43,684 nucleotides of DNA, from contig NZ_PXXU01000028.1 in assembly GCF_003011925.2 (NCBI RefSeq), positions 1-43,684 of the forward strand. Direction: 5' to 3'. A program made the position numbers and the translations under genes. Source of the stretch: Nitrosomonas supralitoralis. GTDB lineage: Bacteria > Pseudomonadota > Gammaproteobacteria > Burkholderiales > Nitrosomonadaceae. Shown here piece by piece: positions 31,790-40,820 of the stretch (its first letter is position 1; each line of letters opens with the position of its first letter). The notes under the pieces are model-generated. The model was not told the origin of the DNA. It did not search any database and saw nothing but the letters and a program-made list of their open reading frames with translations.

Positions 31790-32473
31790 TTATTTCTTTC
31801 TCGCGACAAGTACTCCGTCTCGAATTGGATTAATGAACACATCAAAATCCGGATCATCAAAAATCATCTGATTATGCTCGACAATCGCTGCTGTCGACTC
31901 GACAACCGTATCTTGACGAGCTTTCATCGCTACACGCCCATGCCACAAGACATTATCAGCGATATAAAGCCCGCCTGAACGAATTCGATGCTTGGCCATT
32001 TGCCAAACTTCCGGATAGTCTCCTTTATCTACATCGTTATAGCAAATATCAAATAAACCACCAGTCTGCACAAAAACATCTTGTGCCAGACCCACGTGAA
32101 ATTCTATACGCTGCCATAAACCCACAGCAGAAAGATATTCTTTTGCACGAGCATGATTAGTTGCATCAGAATCACTGCAAACAATCTGTCCATTGCTCCC
32201 CACAGCCTTTGCGAACCAGTAGGCCGAATAGCCATAACCACTGCCAAATTCAAATATTCGTTTAGCCTTAACCATGCGCGCCTGAGTTTTAAGAAAAACA
32301 CCGACCAGACGGTTCACAATCGGAAAATTTCTTAGACGCGCAAACTCTTCCATTTCCAAAAGAACAGGTTGATCAGTGCGTATTACCAAATTACGCATAT
32401 ATGCTTCAATAGCAGGATTAACCGGAATTAACTCGCCTGCATCATCCATCTCTGTCGCTTGGAAATCGCTCAT
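31790..32473 (-). CDS. Class I SAM-dependent O-methyltransferase
   Basis: A 227-aa methyltransferase. The AdoMet-binding loop is FEFGSGYGYSAYWFAKAV. The downstream acidic motif ICYNDVDKGDYPE and GLYIADNVLWHGRV are typical of the cation-dependent O-methyltransferase (CCoAOMT-like) family. Those motifs usually supply Asp/Asn metal ligands, and they are present in altered form (D in NDVDK; D-N in ADNVLW). The substrate is unknown. I use the ATG at 32473, with AGGGAG 6-7 nt upstream. The region upstream (32474-32811) holds a MITE-like element. Confidence 0.8.
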   Translation of the reverse strand: MSDFQATEMDDAGELIPVNPAIEAYMRNLVIRTDQPVLLEMEEFARLRNFPIVNRLVGVFLKTQARMVKAKRIFEFGSGYGYSAYWFAKAVGSNGQIVCSDSDATNHARAKEYLSAVGLWQRIEFHVGLAQDVFVQTGGLFDICYNDVDKGDYPEVWQMAKHRIRSGGLYIADNVLWHGRVAMKARQDTVVESTAAIVEHNQMIFDDPDFDVFINPIRDGVLVARKK

Positions 32474-32559
32474 ACTCTTTCTCCCTGACAATAATAGCCA
32501 GCTAAGCTGTAATCAGTCACTTTTTCGCAGTCATTAATACAAACTCATCAACGGAGTCT

Positions 32560-32709
32560 TTAACAGACCGTTGAAAAACGTTTTCGAGGCAGCTGATACA
32601 AGGCAAAAACCAGCGAAAATGCGCAGTTTATGCTTAATAAATGAGCATTTTTAGCCTGTTTTTAACACCGCAGTAGCAACTGCAGATAGTTTTTCAGCGA
32701 GTCTGTTAA
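32560..32709. repeat. MITE-like palindromic element, 150 bp
   Basis: The outer ends are TTAACAGAC (32560-32568) and GTCTGTTAA (32701-32709), a perfect 9-bp inverted pair. They continue as GAAAAAC on the left against GTTTTTC on the right. Inside, AAAAAC..AAAATGC on the left mirrors GCATTTTT..GTTTTT on the right. The whole element could fold into one long hairpin. It holds no gene. This is the build of a miniature inverted-repeat transposable element. It sits just upstream of the O-methyltransferase gene and marks the edge of the glycan island. Confidence 0.75.
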
Positions 32710-32713
32710 TAAA

Positions 32714-32811
32714 GCGCCCGCCGCAAGCAACAGGGTATTAACCTCGCCTTTCAATTTACTGGTTTTCAACCAGCTCTCGCCCCAAAGAGCGGGGAATTAA
32801 GCCCGCACAGA
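32714..32811. repeat. Small palindromes between the MITE and the O-antigen ligase gene
   Basis: Two motifs of the same type occur: CCGCAAGC..GGGTATTAA (32720-32741) and GCCCC..GCGGGGAATTAA (32779-32800). Between them are CTGGTT-TTC-AACCAG (32759-32773) and GCTCT..AGAGC (32773-32790), each able to form a hairpin. No T-tract follows them on the minus strand. They look like decayed repeat units rather than a clean terminator. Confidence 0.45.
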
Positions 32812-34002
32812 TTAAATCTCTTGCTCACGTTTGCGCCAGCCTATAGCTATTGTAGTAATTATCAACAACAGAATCGGTGTTCTGCTAAAAATGACAAAAG
32901 TATCTGCAAGTCCAGCCAAAATGATAAAACTTATTAAACCACTACCCAGTAAATTTAAATGACTTTTATTGAACGCCTGATACCAACTCCATAATAGAAA
33001 TCCCAATGCCAGTACTCCTGAAATACCAATATGCATACCGATTTCGATCCAATCATTATGGTAGTGCACAGTTTCCTGAAATTTTGGTAAATCCTTATAT
33101 AAGCCATTTTTGTATGTACTAATGGTTTTATCAAAATATTTCTCGGGCATACCGGTTCCGAAGCCTAATAAAGGACGTGCTGCAATCCCATGCAAACCAA
33201 CATCCCACATTGCAAGACGATAACCTAAACTGGAACTGTAATTTCCTTGCTGCATTAATTCGATGTCAATTTTTATCTGATTCAACCTAGCCTGAAATGC
33301 AGGACTATTATAAGCAAAAGCAACCGAAACAATCAGCACACAAGCCAAAATGCTAAAAAATTTTTTCATTTCAATTTTGAAACGCAAAAACGCTGTCAGC
33401 AGTATGCTTATTAGTGTTGCCAGTAGAAAAGTTCTTCCATTCTGATGAAATTGAATGAAAAGTAAAGTTAAAGTGGCAAGCACAAAAAATATCTGCACCT
33501 TGGTCGATGGGCTCATGCAGGCAATTCCACTTGTTATAATTGCGCCGACTCCAAGCATTGCCGAAAAACTTAAATAAGACATTCCCAACAATGGAACTCC
33601 TTGAACATCAATGGCAAGCCACTGATAAACGCCCACAGCCAGAACGCACAAATAGCTAGCAATCAAACCATACAACGCCCACGGCAGGCGTTCTTTATTC
33701 ATAAGAGAGTAAAAGGGAATAAAAATTAGAAGCGTAAAATATTTTAGCCATTTCATCCGCCCATCTTGCGGCGATTCACTCCATAACAATCCGAGCAGCA
33801 ATAATGTACACAAAAGCAGGATTGCTTGCGTCAGCGGTACTTTAATCTCTTGATTCAGGCGATATACACCACCATCCATAAACCATGCAACAATCAGCAG
33901 CGGAAAAGAAACAAACATTAGCTCCCCACGCCAGAATCCTGCACCAAAAAAGATGAGCGCAAACCGAATAAACCATTCTTGCCTTGTAATACTCGTTTGC
34001 AT
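32812..34002 (-). CDS. O-antigen ligase family membrane protein (WaaL/Wzy-like)
   Basis: A 396-aa polytopic inner-membrane protein with about 11-12 hydrophobic spans. The long periplasmic loop between the last third of the spans carries the family motif RLAMWDVGLHGIAARPLLGFGTG and ETVHYHNDWIEIGMHIGI, where the H-x-D/E pair is important in WaaL-type ligases. It joins finished glycan to lipid A-core (WaaL) or polymerises units (Wzy); sequence alone cannot separate these. It ends the minus-strand glycan arm, 19 nt after the glycosyltransferase gene. Confidence 0.85.
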   Translation of the reverse strand: MQTSITRQEWFIRFALIFFGAGFWRGELMFVSFPLLIVAWFMDGGVYRLNQEIKVPLTQAILLLCTLLLLGLLWSESPQDGRMKWLKYFTLLIFIPFYSLMNKERLPWALYGLIASYLCVLAVGVYQWLAIDVQGVPLLGMSYLSFSAMLGVGAIITSGIACMSPSTKVQIFFVLATLTLLFIQFHQNGRTFLLATLISILLTAFLRFKIEMKKFFSILACVLIVSVAFAYNSPAFQARLNQIKIDIELMQQGNYSSSLGYRLAMWDVGLHGIAARPLLGFGTGMPEKYFDKTISTYKNGLYKDLPKFQETVHYHNDWIEIGMHIGISGVLALGFLLWSWYQAFNKSHLNLLGSGLISFIILAGLADTFVIFSRTPILLLIITTIAIGWRKREQEI

Positions 34003-34020
34003 ACAACCGATTAGAGAATG

Positions 34021-35052
34021 TTAGAACGATGTCGCTTCCCATGCACGCACTTCTAGGCGACGCATCAGGACAAACAGCTTCAATAAAGCACGAACCCAAG
34101 CGGGAGCAGCTGGCAACAACCACACCTCAGTGAGACGCTTATCCTCTCGAGACCAACCACGTAACATTAGCTCCAAAAGCACACGCAGATCAATTTCGCT
34201 GTTGCGCATTTGCAGACAGGATAGCACCGGTAATCGTGTCGGAGTTAGCCAATGGAGTCGCCCACCTTGTCGCATTACTTGCTCAAGCGAATTCACCAAT
34301 TTAAGGGGCAAATCATCCAGAGTGCAAGCTCCCGAAACGACTAAAACATTTTGTCGCGCAAGAGGATAACGCGAAAGATACAACGCGCGATTGCGCTTAA
34401 CTAATTCCTGATAAGCTTTCCCGCGCCCAAATGACGCACCAGTTTCATGACGAATAATTGCATCTGGATGTACTCCCATGCGCCATCCCTGGTTTGTCAA
34501 TCGACGACCCAGATCAGTGTCTTCGTAATAGCCTCGGCCAAATTGCGGATCGAATCCACCCATCGCCTGAAAAACAGTGCGACGAATCAGAAAAGCATAG
34601 CCTCTAAATCGATAGGTAGTGACATAACCGCCCGATTGGCACAGATAGCGATTTGCTTTTGCGTTTAGCATATCCCCTTCAGTTGGATTAATGACAACCA
34701 ATTTAGGGTCAGCAGCCATTGCTGTGCAGAGCAACGGTAAGAAATTTCCCAATACTTCGATATCGGAATTGAGCACCAGAACCCAATCGGCATCAGAACG
34801 TGCAATGGCATCATTCACTGACCTTCCATATCCTTGGTTATTTGGCGCATGATAAACATTAACTTGTGGATACAACAGACCTTCCAGCATCGCTCGGGTT
34901 TCCGATCCCGACGCATCATCTTGAATATAAATCATTCGAATAGACGAACCTAGATGCATAACCACAGAATCAATACACCGCTTGCTCAGTTCCGGTGCAT
35001 TATAGACAGGAATCACTACATCAATCGCGGGAGCCATGAAGGTACTCATCAT
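34021..35052 (-). CDS. Glycosyltransferase family 2
   Basis: A 343-aa inverting GT-A glycosyltransferase. The N-terminal domain has IDVVIPVYNAPELSKRCIDS, the nucleotide-sugar motif VLVLNSDIEVL (D-x-D-like S-D), FLIRRTVFQAMGGFD and YEDTDLGRRL (E-D). That is the rhamnosyltransferase-like GT2 layout. The last 100 residues are less conserved and basic. The first ATG of the likely start cluster is at 35052 (ATGATG); no strong ribosome-binding site is seen. It is 18 nt from the FkbM gene, so both are in one operon with the ligase. Confidence 0.88.
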   Translation of the reverse strand: MMSTFMAPAIDVVIPVYNAPELSKRCIDSVVMHLGSSIRMIYIQDDASGSETRAMLEGLLYPQVNVYHAPNNQGYGRSVNDAIARSDADWVLVLNSDIEVLGNFLPLLCTAMAADPKLVVINPTEGDMLNAKANRYLCQSGGYVTTYRFRGYAFLIRRTVFQAMGGFDPQFGRGYYEDTDLGRRLTNQGWRMGVHPDAIIRHETGASFGRGKAYQELVKRNRALYLSRYPLARQNVLVVSGACTLDDLPLKLVNSLEQVMRQGGRLHWLTPTRLPVLSCLQMRNSEIDLRVLLELMLRGWSREDKRLTEVWLLPAAPAWVRALLKLFVLMRRLEVRAWEATSF

Positions 35053-35070
35053 CGCAGAAAAAATAGCCAA

Positions 35071-35835
35071 TCAAACTCTGCTAAAAATCAAATAGGCTTC
35101 ACCCCAGTTCCTGGATGGCCTTTGAGTCACCTCGAGACCGGCCTGTTTCATAATCACAATGGCCCTCTCTTGTTCAACTTTGGATCCTAGTTCAACAATC
35201 ACAGATCTCAATGCGGGATTCGCCAAAATGGCGGATGCGCCTTCCAGAATGGAGATTTCTATACCATCGACATCGATCTTCATATAATTAGGGCATGGGA
35301 ATCCCCATTGCCCGCATAAATCGTCCAATGTCACACCAAACATCCCTTGAATATGCGTTGCTGGCATTTTCATGTTTTCCAGATCTTCATGCCCAAATTG
35401 CGATCGATTCCCTCCTGGAATGAATTTAGGAATATACAACTTGGAAAATTCACTACGACCTGATACCGCAACACAGTAAGATAAAATATGATTCCCTAGA
35501 TTATTCAGGTAAATATTTTTGTTGAGCGCATAGTAGTTATTGCTTTGCGGCTCAAAAGCAAATACTTGCACGGTATTACCGTATTTTTTTGCAGGATATA
35601 ATGAATATTGACCAATGTTAGCGCCAATATCGAAATAGCATGACCCCGGTTCAAAGCTATCCAGCCAATCCAGGGTATCAGGTTCTTTCTTCGAATACGT
35701 TTTGGCTCGATTCAGTGTTCGCAAATGATCAACAGAAATTATAATCTGTTGATTCCGCACTCGCACATTGGTACAACCACCCTTCAGTTTATAGGCTGCC
35801 ACGATTAGTTCATTGAATATGTCTTTCGCTCCCAT
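35071..35835 (-). CDS. FkbM family methyltransferase
   Basis: A 254-aa SAM-dependent methyltransferase. The AdoMet loop is FDIGANIGQYSLYPAKKYG near residues 88-106, followed by FAFEPQSNNYYALNKN and MKIDVDGIEISILEGA, typical of the FkbM domain. In glycan clusters such proteins O-methylate sugars. GAGGATGAG precedes the ATG at 35835. It sits between the two glycosyltransferases. Confidence 0.9.
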   Translation of the reverse strand: MGAKDIFNELIVAAYKLKGGCTNVRVRNQQIIISVDHLRTLNRAKTYSKKEPDTLDWLDSFEPGSCYFDIGANIGQYSLYPAKKYGNTVQVFAFEPQSNNYYALNKNIYLNNLGNHILSYCVAVSGRSEFSKLYIPKFIPGGNRSQFGHEDLENMKMPATHIQGMFGVTLDDLCGQWGFPCPNYMKIDVDGIEISILEGASAILANPALRSVIVELGSKVEQERAIVIMKQAGLEVTQRPSRNWGEAYLIFSRV

Positions 35836-35897
35836 CTCATCCTCTCATGAACTTATCGATCAATCTTGATTACTGCATGGCAGCCTGGGGTCTCGCC

Positions 35898-37163
35898 TCA
35901 GCTCGACAATTGCTCAAGCAAGGACACATATCGAGGTAACACGTTGGCGTCCGGATAATCCAGCATTTCTTTCAAAAAACGTTGCCGATGCTCTTCCACA
36001 TAGAAAGAATCAAACCCGTTAGCAAGAAAATAATCAATTTTCTCGTACACATCATCGCGACATTTCAATTCCGTCTCCGGCATGTAATAGGCCACAGCCG
36101 AGCGGGCTGCAATCAAATAATCAGCGGCCAGAACCGGTTTCTTTGCCCTAATCGCCTCAAATACCACGGAAGTGGCCAAATCAATGATGACATCAGCCCA
36201 GTTCATCAAATGAACCGAATGCGCCCCATCCCCTGCAACACTGACATTCGCTAATTTCTTGATCGAACTGTCTTTGGTCAGTGACTGCTTCCATCCGCTA
36301 CGCGTATGCGGTTTGATGATTAATTCAACAGCGGGAAATTCAGCCAGCATATGCACCACCTCGCCCACCTCTTCCCAGAATGTTGTAAAGTTGGCTTTCC
36401 GCAAGAACATGACTATCTTTAGCTTATCATCAGATCCGGTAAGTGGAGAAGGCGGCATCAATCCTGCCAATACCTTTAGCCATGCCTCGCAATAACGAGG
36501 TGAACCCAGCACGGCAAGTTGACTGTCTGTCATAAACGGACGGAAACGGATAGCGCATAGCTCATTGGGCACAACCACCTTGTCGAATATCGTGGCTGCA
36601 GAAAATGTCGCATCCGGTTCAGCCCTGCGCTCGCCACGACGAATCAATTGGCTGGCATGCGGGCTATCGCCATGCGGCAACGACACAGTTCCCAGCCCTC
36701 GCTCTTTTGCCATAGCAATAACCACTTCAACCCATTCCACGCATATTACCGAATTACGTTCGATCCAATCAAAAGCTACTACGCCCTTACCTGCGTTTCC
36801 AAAACAGCGATCCAGCAACAGTTTAGCGGTATGTTGCCATAATGGATTGCGTTTTTTTTCATCAAACCGATCTGCCAATTTCTCCGCCAACCGACCAATC
36901 AGTTTGATGCGCCTAACATTGCGTGTCAGGATCAGCATCTGCAAACGCCATTTGCAATAATCCGTCCACGAAAACAGTTCATTCATATGTGCCAAGCGCA
37001 CACCTTGCAATTGACTTAAATACTTGACACGAAAATCACGTCGGAACTGCGTGGATCCAATCAAAACCACATCGCACTGATGTCCTGATCCAATCCATTG
37101 ATAAACAACCGGAGTAACATGATCGATATCGTTATAGTGTCGAAGAAAGAAAAGCGCTCTCAT
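35898..37163 (-). CDS. Putative GT-B-fold surface-glycan transferase
   Basis: A 421-aa soluble protein that I cannot place in a named family. The second half has VELIIKPHTRSGWKQ and ADVIIDLATSVVFEAIRAKKPVL. The K-P-H and D-x-x-T/S-S-x-x-F-E patterns resemble the CDP-glycerol glycerophosphotransferase and KpsC/KpsS-like (Kdo-transferring) GT-B enzymes. The first half has HGDSPHASQL after a Rossmann-like start MRALFFLRHYNDIDHV. It is first in the minus-strand arm, divergent from the CMP-sugar operon, and is the best candidate for the transferase that uses that CMP-sugar. This link is inference. Confidence 0.6.
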   Translation of the reverse strand: MRALFFLRHYNDIDHVTPVVYQWIGSGHQCDVVLIGSTQFRRDFRVKYLSQLQGVRLAHMNELFSWTDYCKWRLQMLILTRNVRRIKLIGRLAEKLADRFDEKKRNPLWQHTAKLLLDRCFGNAGKGVVAFDWIERNSVICVEWVEVVIAMAKERGLGTVSLPHGDSPHASQLIRRGERRAEPDATFSAATIFDKVVVPNELCAIRFRPFMTDSQLAVLGSPRYCEAWLKVLAGLMPPSPLTGSDDKLKIVMFLRKANFTTFWEEVGEVVHMLAEFPAVELIIKPHTRSGWKQSLTKDSSIKKLANVSVAGDGAHSVHLMNWADVIIDLATSVVFEAIRAKKPVLAADYLIAARSAVAYYMPETELKCRDDVYEKIDYFLANGFDSFYVEEHRQRFLKEMLDYPDANVLPRYVSLLEQLSS

Positions 37164-37425
37164 AACCGCGATGAAAAAATCTTCAGAACAAAGTGTTTTT
37201 TTAACATTTTTCCTGTTTAAACAAATGATTCTATGAAGCGCGACATTTTACTCTCGCAACTATCCAATTACCAGTAACATATCCTCACCTGTGAAAAATC
37301 CACAACAAGTGAGAAAGTATTTTAATTTTCGAATAAGTATTGCTCAGGAAATAAGAAAAACCGGATAATCAACACATCACCATTGACCATACATTTTTAA
37401 CTCCTATCGAACACACAAAAATTTC

Positions 37426-38175
37426 ATGAAAACAATTGCAGTCATACCCGCCCGCATAGGGTCATCGCGCTTTCCTGGCAAACCAATCGCACAAATCCTT
37501 GGTCGTCCGATGATTGAACATATCTATAAGCGTGTAGCCATGAGTAAATCAGTCGACGCTACATACATTGCAACCTGTGACGAAGAAATTCGCCAAGTAG
37601 CAGAAGGCTTTGGTGCTCCCGTCATCATGACATCAGATATTCATGAACGCGCCAGTGATCGTGTCGCTGAAGCAGTTACCTATCTGGATGCGGATCTGAT
37701 CGTTATGGTGCAAGGCGACGAACCGATGACGCACCCGGACATGATCGACAGTGCGGTCGCTCCCTTTAAGCATGATCCGGAATTGGGGTGTGTCAACCTG
37801 GTGCGAAAAATCGATCACGAAGCGGATTATCACGATTTCAACACCATAAAAGTTGTTATGAACCAACAAGGCGATGCGCTTTACATGTCGCGCCGCCCGA
37901 TCCCGTCAATCGCCAAAACCGGCTTTGCCGATACCATTGCATGGAAACAGGTTTGCATTATCCCCTTTCGTCGCGCCACTTTATTTCAATACACTCACCT
38001 GACACCAACCCCATTGGAACAACTGGAGTCCGTCGACATGCTGCGGCTGATGGAGCATGGCATGCAGGTTAAAATGGTACCGACCGAATTTAACACCCAA
38101 GCGGTCGATACCATGGCAGATCTGCTGCGTGTTGAAAAACTGATGGAAGCAGATCCGCTGCTCGCCCGCTATTAG
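37426..38175 (+). CDS. CMP-Kdo synthetase-like cytidylyltransferase (divergent KdsB)
   Basis: A 249-aa member of the KdsB group that activates a 3-deoxy-ulosonic acid as its CMP ester. Seen are IPARIGSSRFPGKP (residues 7-20), VMVQGDEPM (94-101) with the metal-binding Asp98, and a C-terminal AVDTMADL. The Kdo-contact motif, usually H-I-G-I-Y-x-Y-R, reads KQVCIIPFRR (174-183), and the usual LE-x-x-EQLR reads LESVDMLR (200-207). A second, housekeeping kdsB for lipid A is expected elsewhere. It opens a six-gene operon with gaps or overlaps below 10 nt. Confidence 0.82.
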   Translation: MKTIAVIPARIGSSRFPGKPIAQILGRPMIEHIYKRVAMSKSVDATYIATCDEEIRQVAEGFGAPVIMTSDIHERASDRVAEAVTYLDADLIVMVQGDEPMTHPDMIDSAVAPFKHDPELGCVNLVRKIDHEADYHDFNTIKVVMNQQGDALYMSRRPIPSIAKTGFADTIAWKQVCIIPFRRATLFQYTHLTPTPLEQLESVDMLRLMEHGMQVKMVPTEFNTQAVDTMADLLRVEKLMEADPLLARY

Positions 38176-38183
38176 GAATCACT

Positions 38184-38954
38184 ATGTCATTAAAAGCAAA
38201 ATTGAATCGCTCTGAATTGACTATCGGCTCCTGGGTCACCCTGGGGCATCCGTCGATTGCCGAAATCATGGCAGCCGCCGGCTTTGACTGGCTTGTACTG
38301 GACATGGAACATAGCGTGCTGGAACTCAATGAAGTGCAATCGATTATCCAGGTACTGGATGGTAAGCAATGTCCGGCCATCGTGCGCCTGACGTCTAACC
38401 ACCCCGATCAAATCAAACGCGTTATGGATGCCGGCGCCACTGGCGTCATGGTCCCAATGATCAAGTCTGCCGCGGATGCCAGAGCCGCCGTAGATAGTGT
38501 ATATTATCCACCGCGCGGACAACGCGGTGTCGGCCTGGCACGCGCGCAGGGTTATGGCAACAGTTTTCAGGCATACCGCCAATGGTTGGAAGATAATGCT
38601 GTAATCGTCGTAATGATCGAGCATGTCGATGCTGTCAGAGCCATTGACAACATTCTAGAAGTCCCCGGCATCGACGCTTATATCATTGGCCCGTATGATT
38701 TATCGGGCTCCATGGGACGTCCCGGAGATCTCGATCACACCGATGTACAGGAAGCCATTGCGCAAGTGCTGGAAGCAGGCCATCGCGCCAACAAGCCTGG
38801 CGGCATCCATGTCATCGAACCTGATCCGCAGGCGCTGCAACAACGCATTCAAGCAGGTTTTAATTTTCTCGGATATGGATTGGATATCCGCATTCTGGAT
38901 TCGATTTGCCGCACCCATTTACAAAACATTCGCGCAACATTAAAAACATCATGA
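38184..38954 (+). CDS. HpcH/HpaI family class II aldolase
   Basis: A 256-aa metal-dependent pyruvate aldolase. The general base His43 is in LDMEHSV, Arg68 in IVRLTSN stabilises the enolate, and the metal ligands Glu146 (MIEHVDA) and Asp172 (GPYDLSGSMG) are in place. Such enzymes split or form 4-hydroxy-2-keto-3-deoxy acids from pyruvate and an aldehyde. Next to a KdsB-like protein it could build the ulosonic-acid skeleton. AGGAATC precedes the ATG, 8 nt after the synthetase stop. Confidence 0.85.
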   Translation: MSLKAKLNRSELTIGSWVTLGHPSIAEIMAAAGFDWLVLDMEHSVLELNEVQSIIQVLDGKQCPAIVRLTSNHPDQIKRVMDAGATGVMVPMIKSAADARAAVDSVYYPPRGQRGVGLARAQGYGNSFQAYRQWLEDNAVIVVMIEHVDAVRAIDNILEVPGIDAYIIGPYDLSGSMGRPGDLDHTDVQEAIAQVLEAGHRANKPGGIHVIEPDPQALQQRIQAGFNFLGYGLDIRILDSICRTHLQNIRATLKTS

Positions 38955-39883
38955 ATACTTTGCTGATTTCCACTTCTTCGTTCGATATCGATAATAACCC
39001 TCCACTGCAGCAATTATTGCAAAAAGGGCTGCGCATCATCACCAATCCGCACCGCCGCAAACTGACCGAGGACGAGATTATCGAATTACTGAAAGATGGT
39101 TCGATTGGTATAATCGCAGGTATCGAGCCGCTAACAGAGCGGGTACTTCAATCCGCTCCCAACCTGAAAGTTATATCACGCTGCGGCGCCGGCCTGGATA
39201 GCGTCGATCTGACTGCAGCCAGGAATCACGGCATCGCTGTCCTGAATACGCCGGAGGCGCCTGCGCAAGCGGTTGCCGAACTGACGCTGGGATTCGTTTT
39301 ATGCCTGTTACGCGAAATCAGCACAATAGATCAGGCGGTGCGCAAAGGCGAATGGCCACGCACGCAAGGTCGCCTACTGGCGGCGCAGACCGTCGGCATC
39401 ATTGGACTAGGGCATATTGGTCGCCGGGTTGCACGCTTGTGTCAAGCGTTTGAAGCTACGGTTATCGCACACGATCCACATGCCGATCAAGTACCTGAAG
39501 GCGTCACATTGTTGCCACTGGAGCAGCTGATGACAAGCGCCGACATTATCACCCTACACCTGCCTTACTCGCCCTCCACGCATCATCTGCTGAATGCCCA
39601 GACGTTTGCAGCGATGAAACCGAATACCATTATCATCAATGCAGCGCGCGGCGGATTGGTCGACGAAAAAGCATTGGCGGACGCACTCAAATCCGGCAAA
39701 GTCAGTGCTGCCGCACTGGATGTTTTTGAGCATGAACCTTATCAAGGGTCATTACTTGAATTGAATAACGTCATCGTGACGTCACATATCGGATCCTTGG
39801 CTCGAGAATCGCGCCAACGGATGGAAATCGAAGCGGCGGAGAATTTACTACAGGGCCTGATCAAAGCAGGCGCAATCCAATGA
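38951..39883 (+). CDS. D-isomer-specific 2-hydroxyacid dehydrogenase
   Basis: A 310-aa NAD-dependent dehydrogenase of the SerA/GyaR group. The dinucleotide loop is GIIGLGHIGRRVARL near residues 141-155. The catalytic triad is in INAARGGLVDE (Arg), DVFEHEPY (Glu) and TSHIGSLARES (His). It reversibly reduces a 2-keto acid such as hydroxypyruvate; the actual substrate is unknown. The ATG at 38951 overlaps the aldolase stop (ATGA). A start at 38906 would lie inside the aldolase gene and is less likely. Confidence 0.88.
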   Translation: MNTLLISTSSFDIDNNPPLQQLLQKGLRIITNPHRRKLTEDEIIELLKDGSIGIIAGIEPLTERVLQSAPNLKVISRCGAGLDSVDLTAARNHGIAVLNTPEAPAQAVAELTLGFVLCLLREISTIDQAVRKGEWPRTQGRLLAAQTVGIIGLGHIGRRVARLCQAFEATVIAHDPHADQVPEGVTLLPLEQLMTSADIITLHLPYSPSTHHLLNAQTFAAMKPNTIIINAARGGLVDEKALADALKSGKVSAAALDVFEHEPYQGSLLELNNVIVTSHIGSLARESRQRMEIEAAENLLQGLIKAGAIQ

Positions 39884-40818
39884 CAGCGATTTCAACTGAA
39901 AAAGTAATCGTGTTCGGCGCCAGCGGTTTTTTAGGCAGTCACGTCGCCGACGCATTATCCACCGCAGGTTATCAAGTACGACTCTTCGACCGCAATCCTT
40001 CGCCATTTCTTAGAAGCAATCAGGAAATGATCATTGGCGACATCATGGATCTCGATCAAGTGATCGAAGCGGCCAAGGAAACATCGATCGTCTATAACTT
40101 CGCCGCAATTGCTGACATCGATGAAGCGCATGACAAACCCATTCCCACCGCAACCATTAACGTACTGGGCAACATGCATGCGCTCGAAGCCGCCCGCATC
40201 GCCGGCGCGCGCCGTTTTGTGTTTGCCAGCAGCGTCTATGTCTATTCCGAATCCGGATCTTTTTATCGTGCCAGCAAACAGGCCGCAGAGCGTTTCACCG
40301 AAACCTATCACGAACGCTATGGCCTGGATTACAACATCCTGCGTTACGGCTCGCTGTATGGCCGGCGCGCCGACAAACGCAACGGCATCTATCGTATGCT
40401 GCATGAGGCAGTCGAACAGCACTCAATTACCTACAAAGGCAGTGGTGAAGCAATGCGCGAGTACATCCATGTCGAAGATGCCGCACGCATGAGCGTGCAA
40501 ATACTCGCACCGGAATTTGCCAACCGGCACTTGATTCTGACCGGCCAGGAAAAATTGCGTATCAGAGACGTGATGACGATGATTTCGGAAATGATGCCGT
40601 GGCCAGTGGAATTGCATTTCGACGAAGCCAATACCGTGCATCACTATAAAATCACACCATATGCTTTCCAGCCAAGAATTGGCCGTAAATTGGTATTGAA
40701 TGAACATGTTGACCTAGGGCAAGGCATGCTCGACTGCCTGCGCGAAATTCACCAGGATTTGCATCATGGTGATGAAAACGACGATGCCACTCCATCCACC
40801 TCGGATAACCGTGCATAG
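39880..40818 (+). CDS. NAD-dependent epimerase/dehydratase (extended SDR)
   Basis: A 312-aa extended short-chain dehydrogenase. The NAD loop is FGASGFLGSHVADAL (residues 12-26), and the catalytic motif is SSVYVYSESGSFYRASKQ (S, then Y-x-x-x-K). Others in the family are sugar-nucleotide epimerases (GalE/WcaG type). NILRYGSLYG and EYIHVEDAA support this. The C terminus after residue 295 is acidic and probably disordered. It overlaps the dehydrogenase gene by 4 nt. Confidence 0.88.
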   Translation: MTAISTEKVIVFGASGFLGSHVADALSTAGYQVRLFDRNPSPFLRSNQEMIIGDIMDLDQVIEAAKETSIVYNFAAIADIDEAHDKPIPTATINVLGNMHALEAARIAGARRFVFASSVYVYSESGSFYRASKQAAERFTETYHERYGLDYNILRYGSLYGRRADKRNGIYRMLHEAVEQHSITYKGSGEAMREYIHVEDAARMSVQILAPEFANRHLILTGQEKLRIRDVMTMISEMMPWPVELHFDEANTVHHYKITPYAFQPRIGRKLVLNEHVDLGQGMLDCLREIHQDLHHGDENDDATPSTSDNRA

Positions 40819-40820
40819 CC

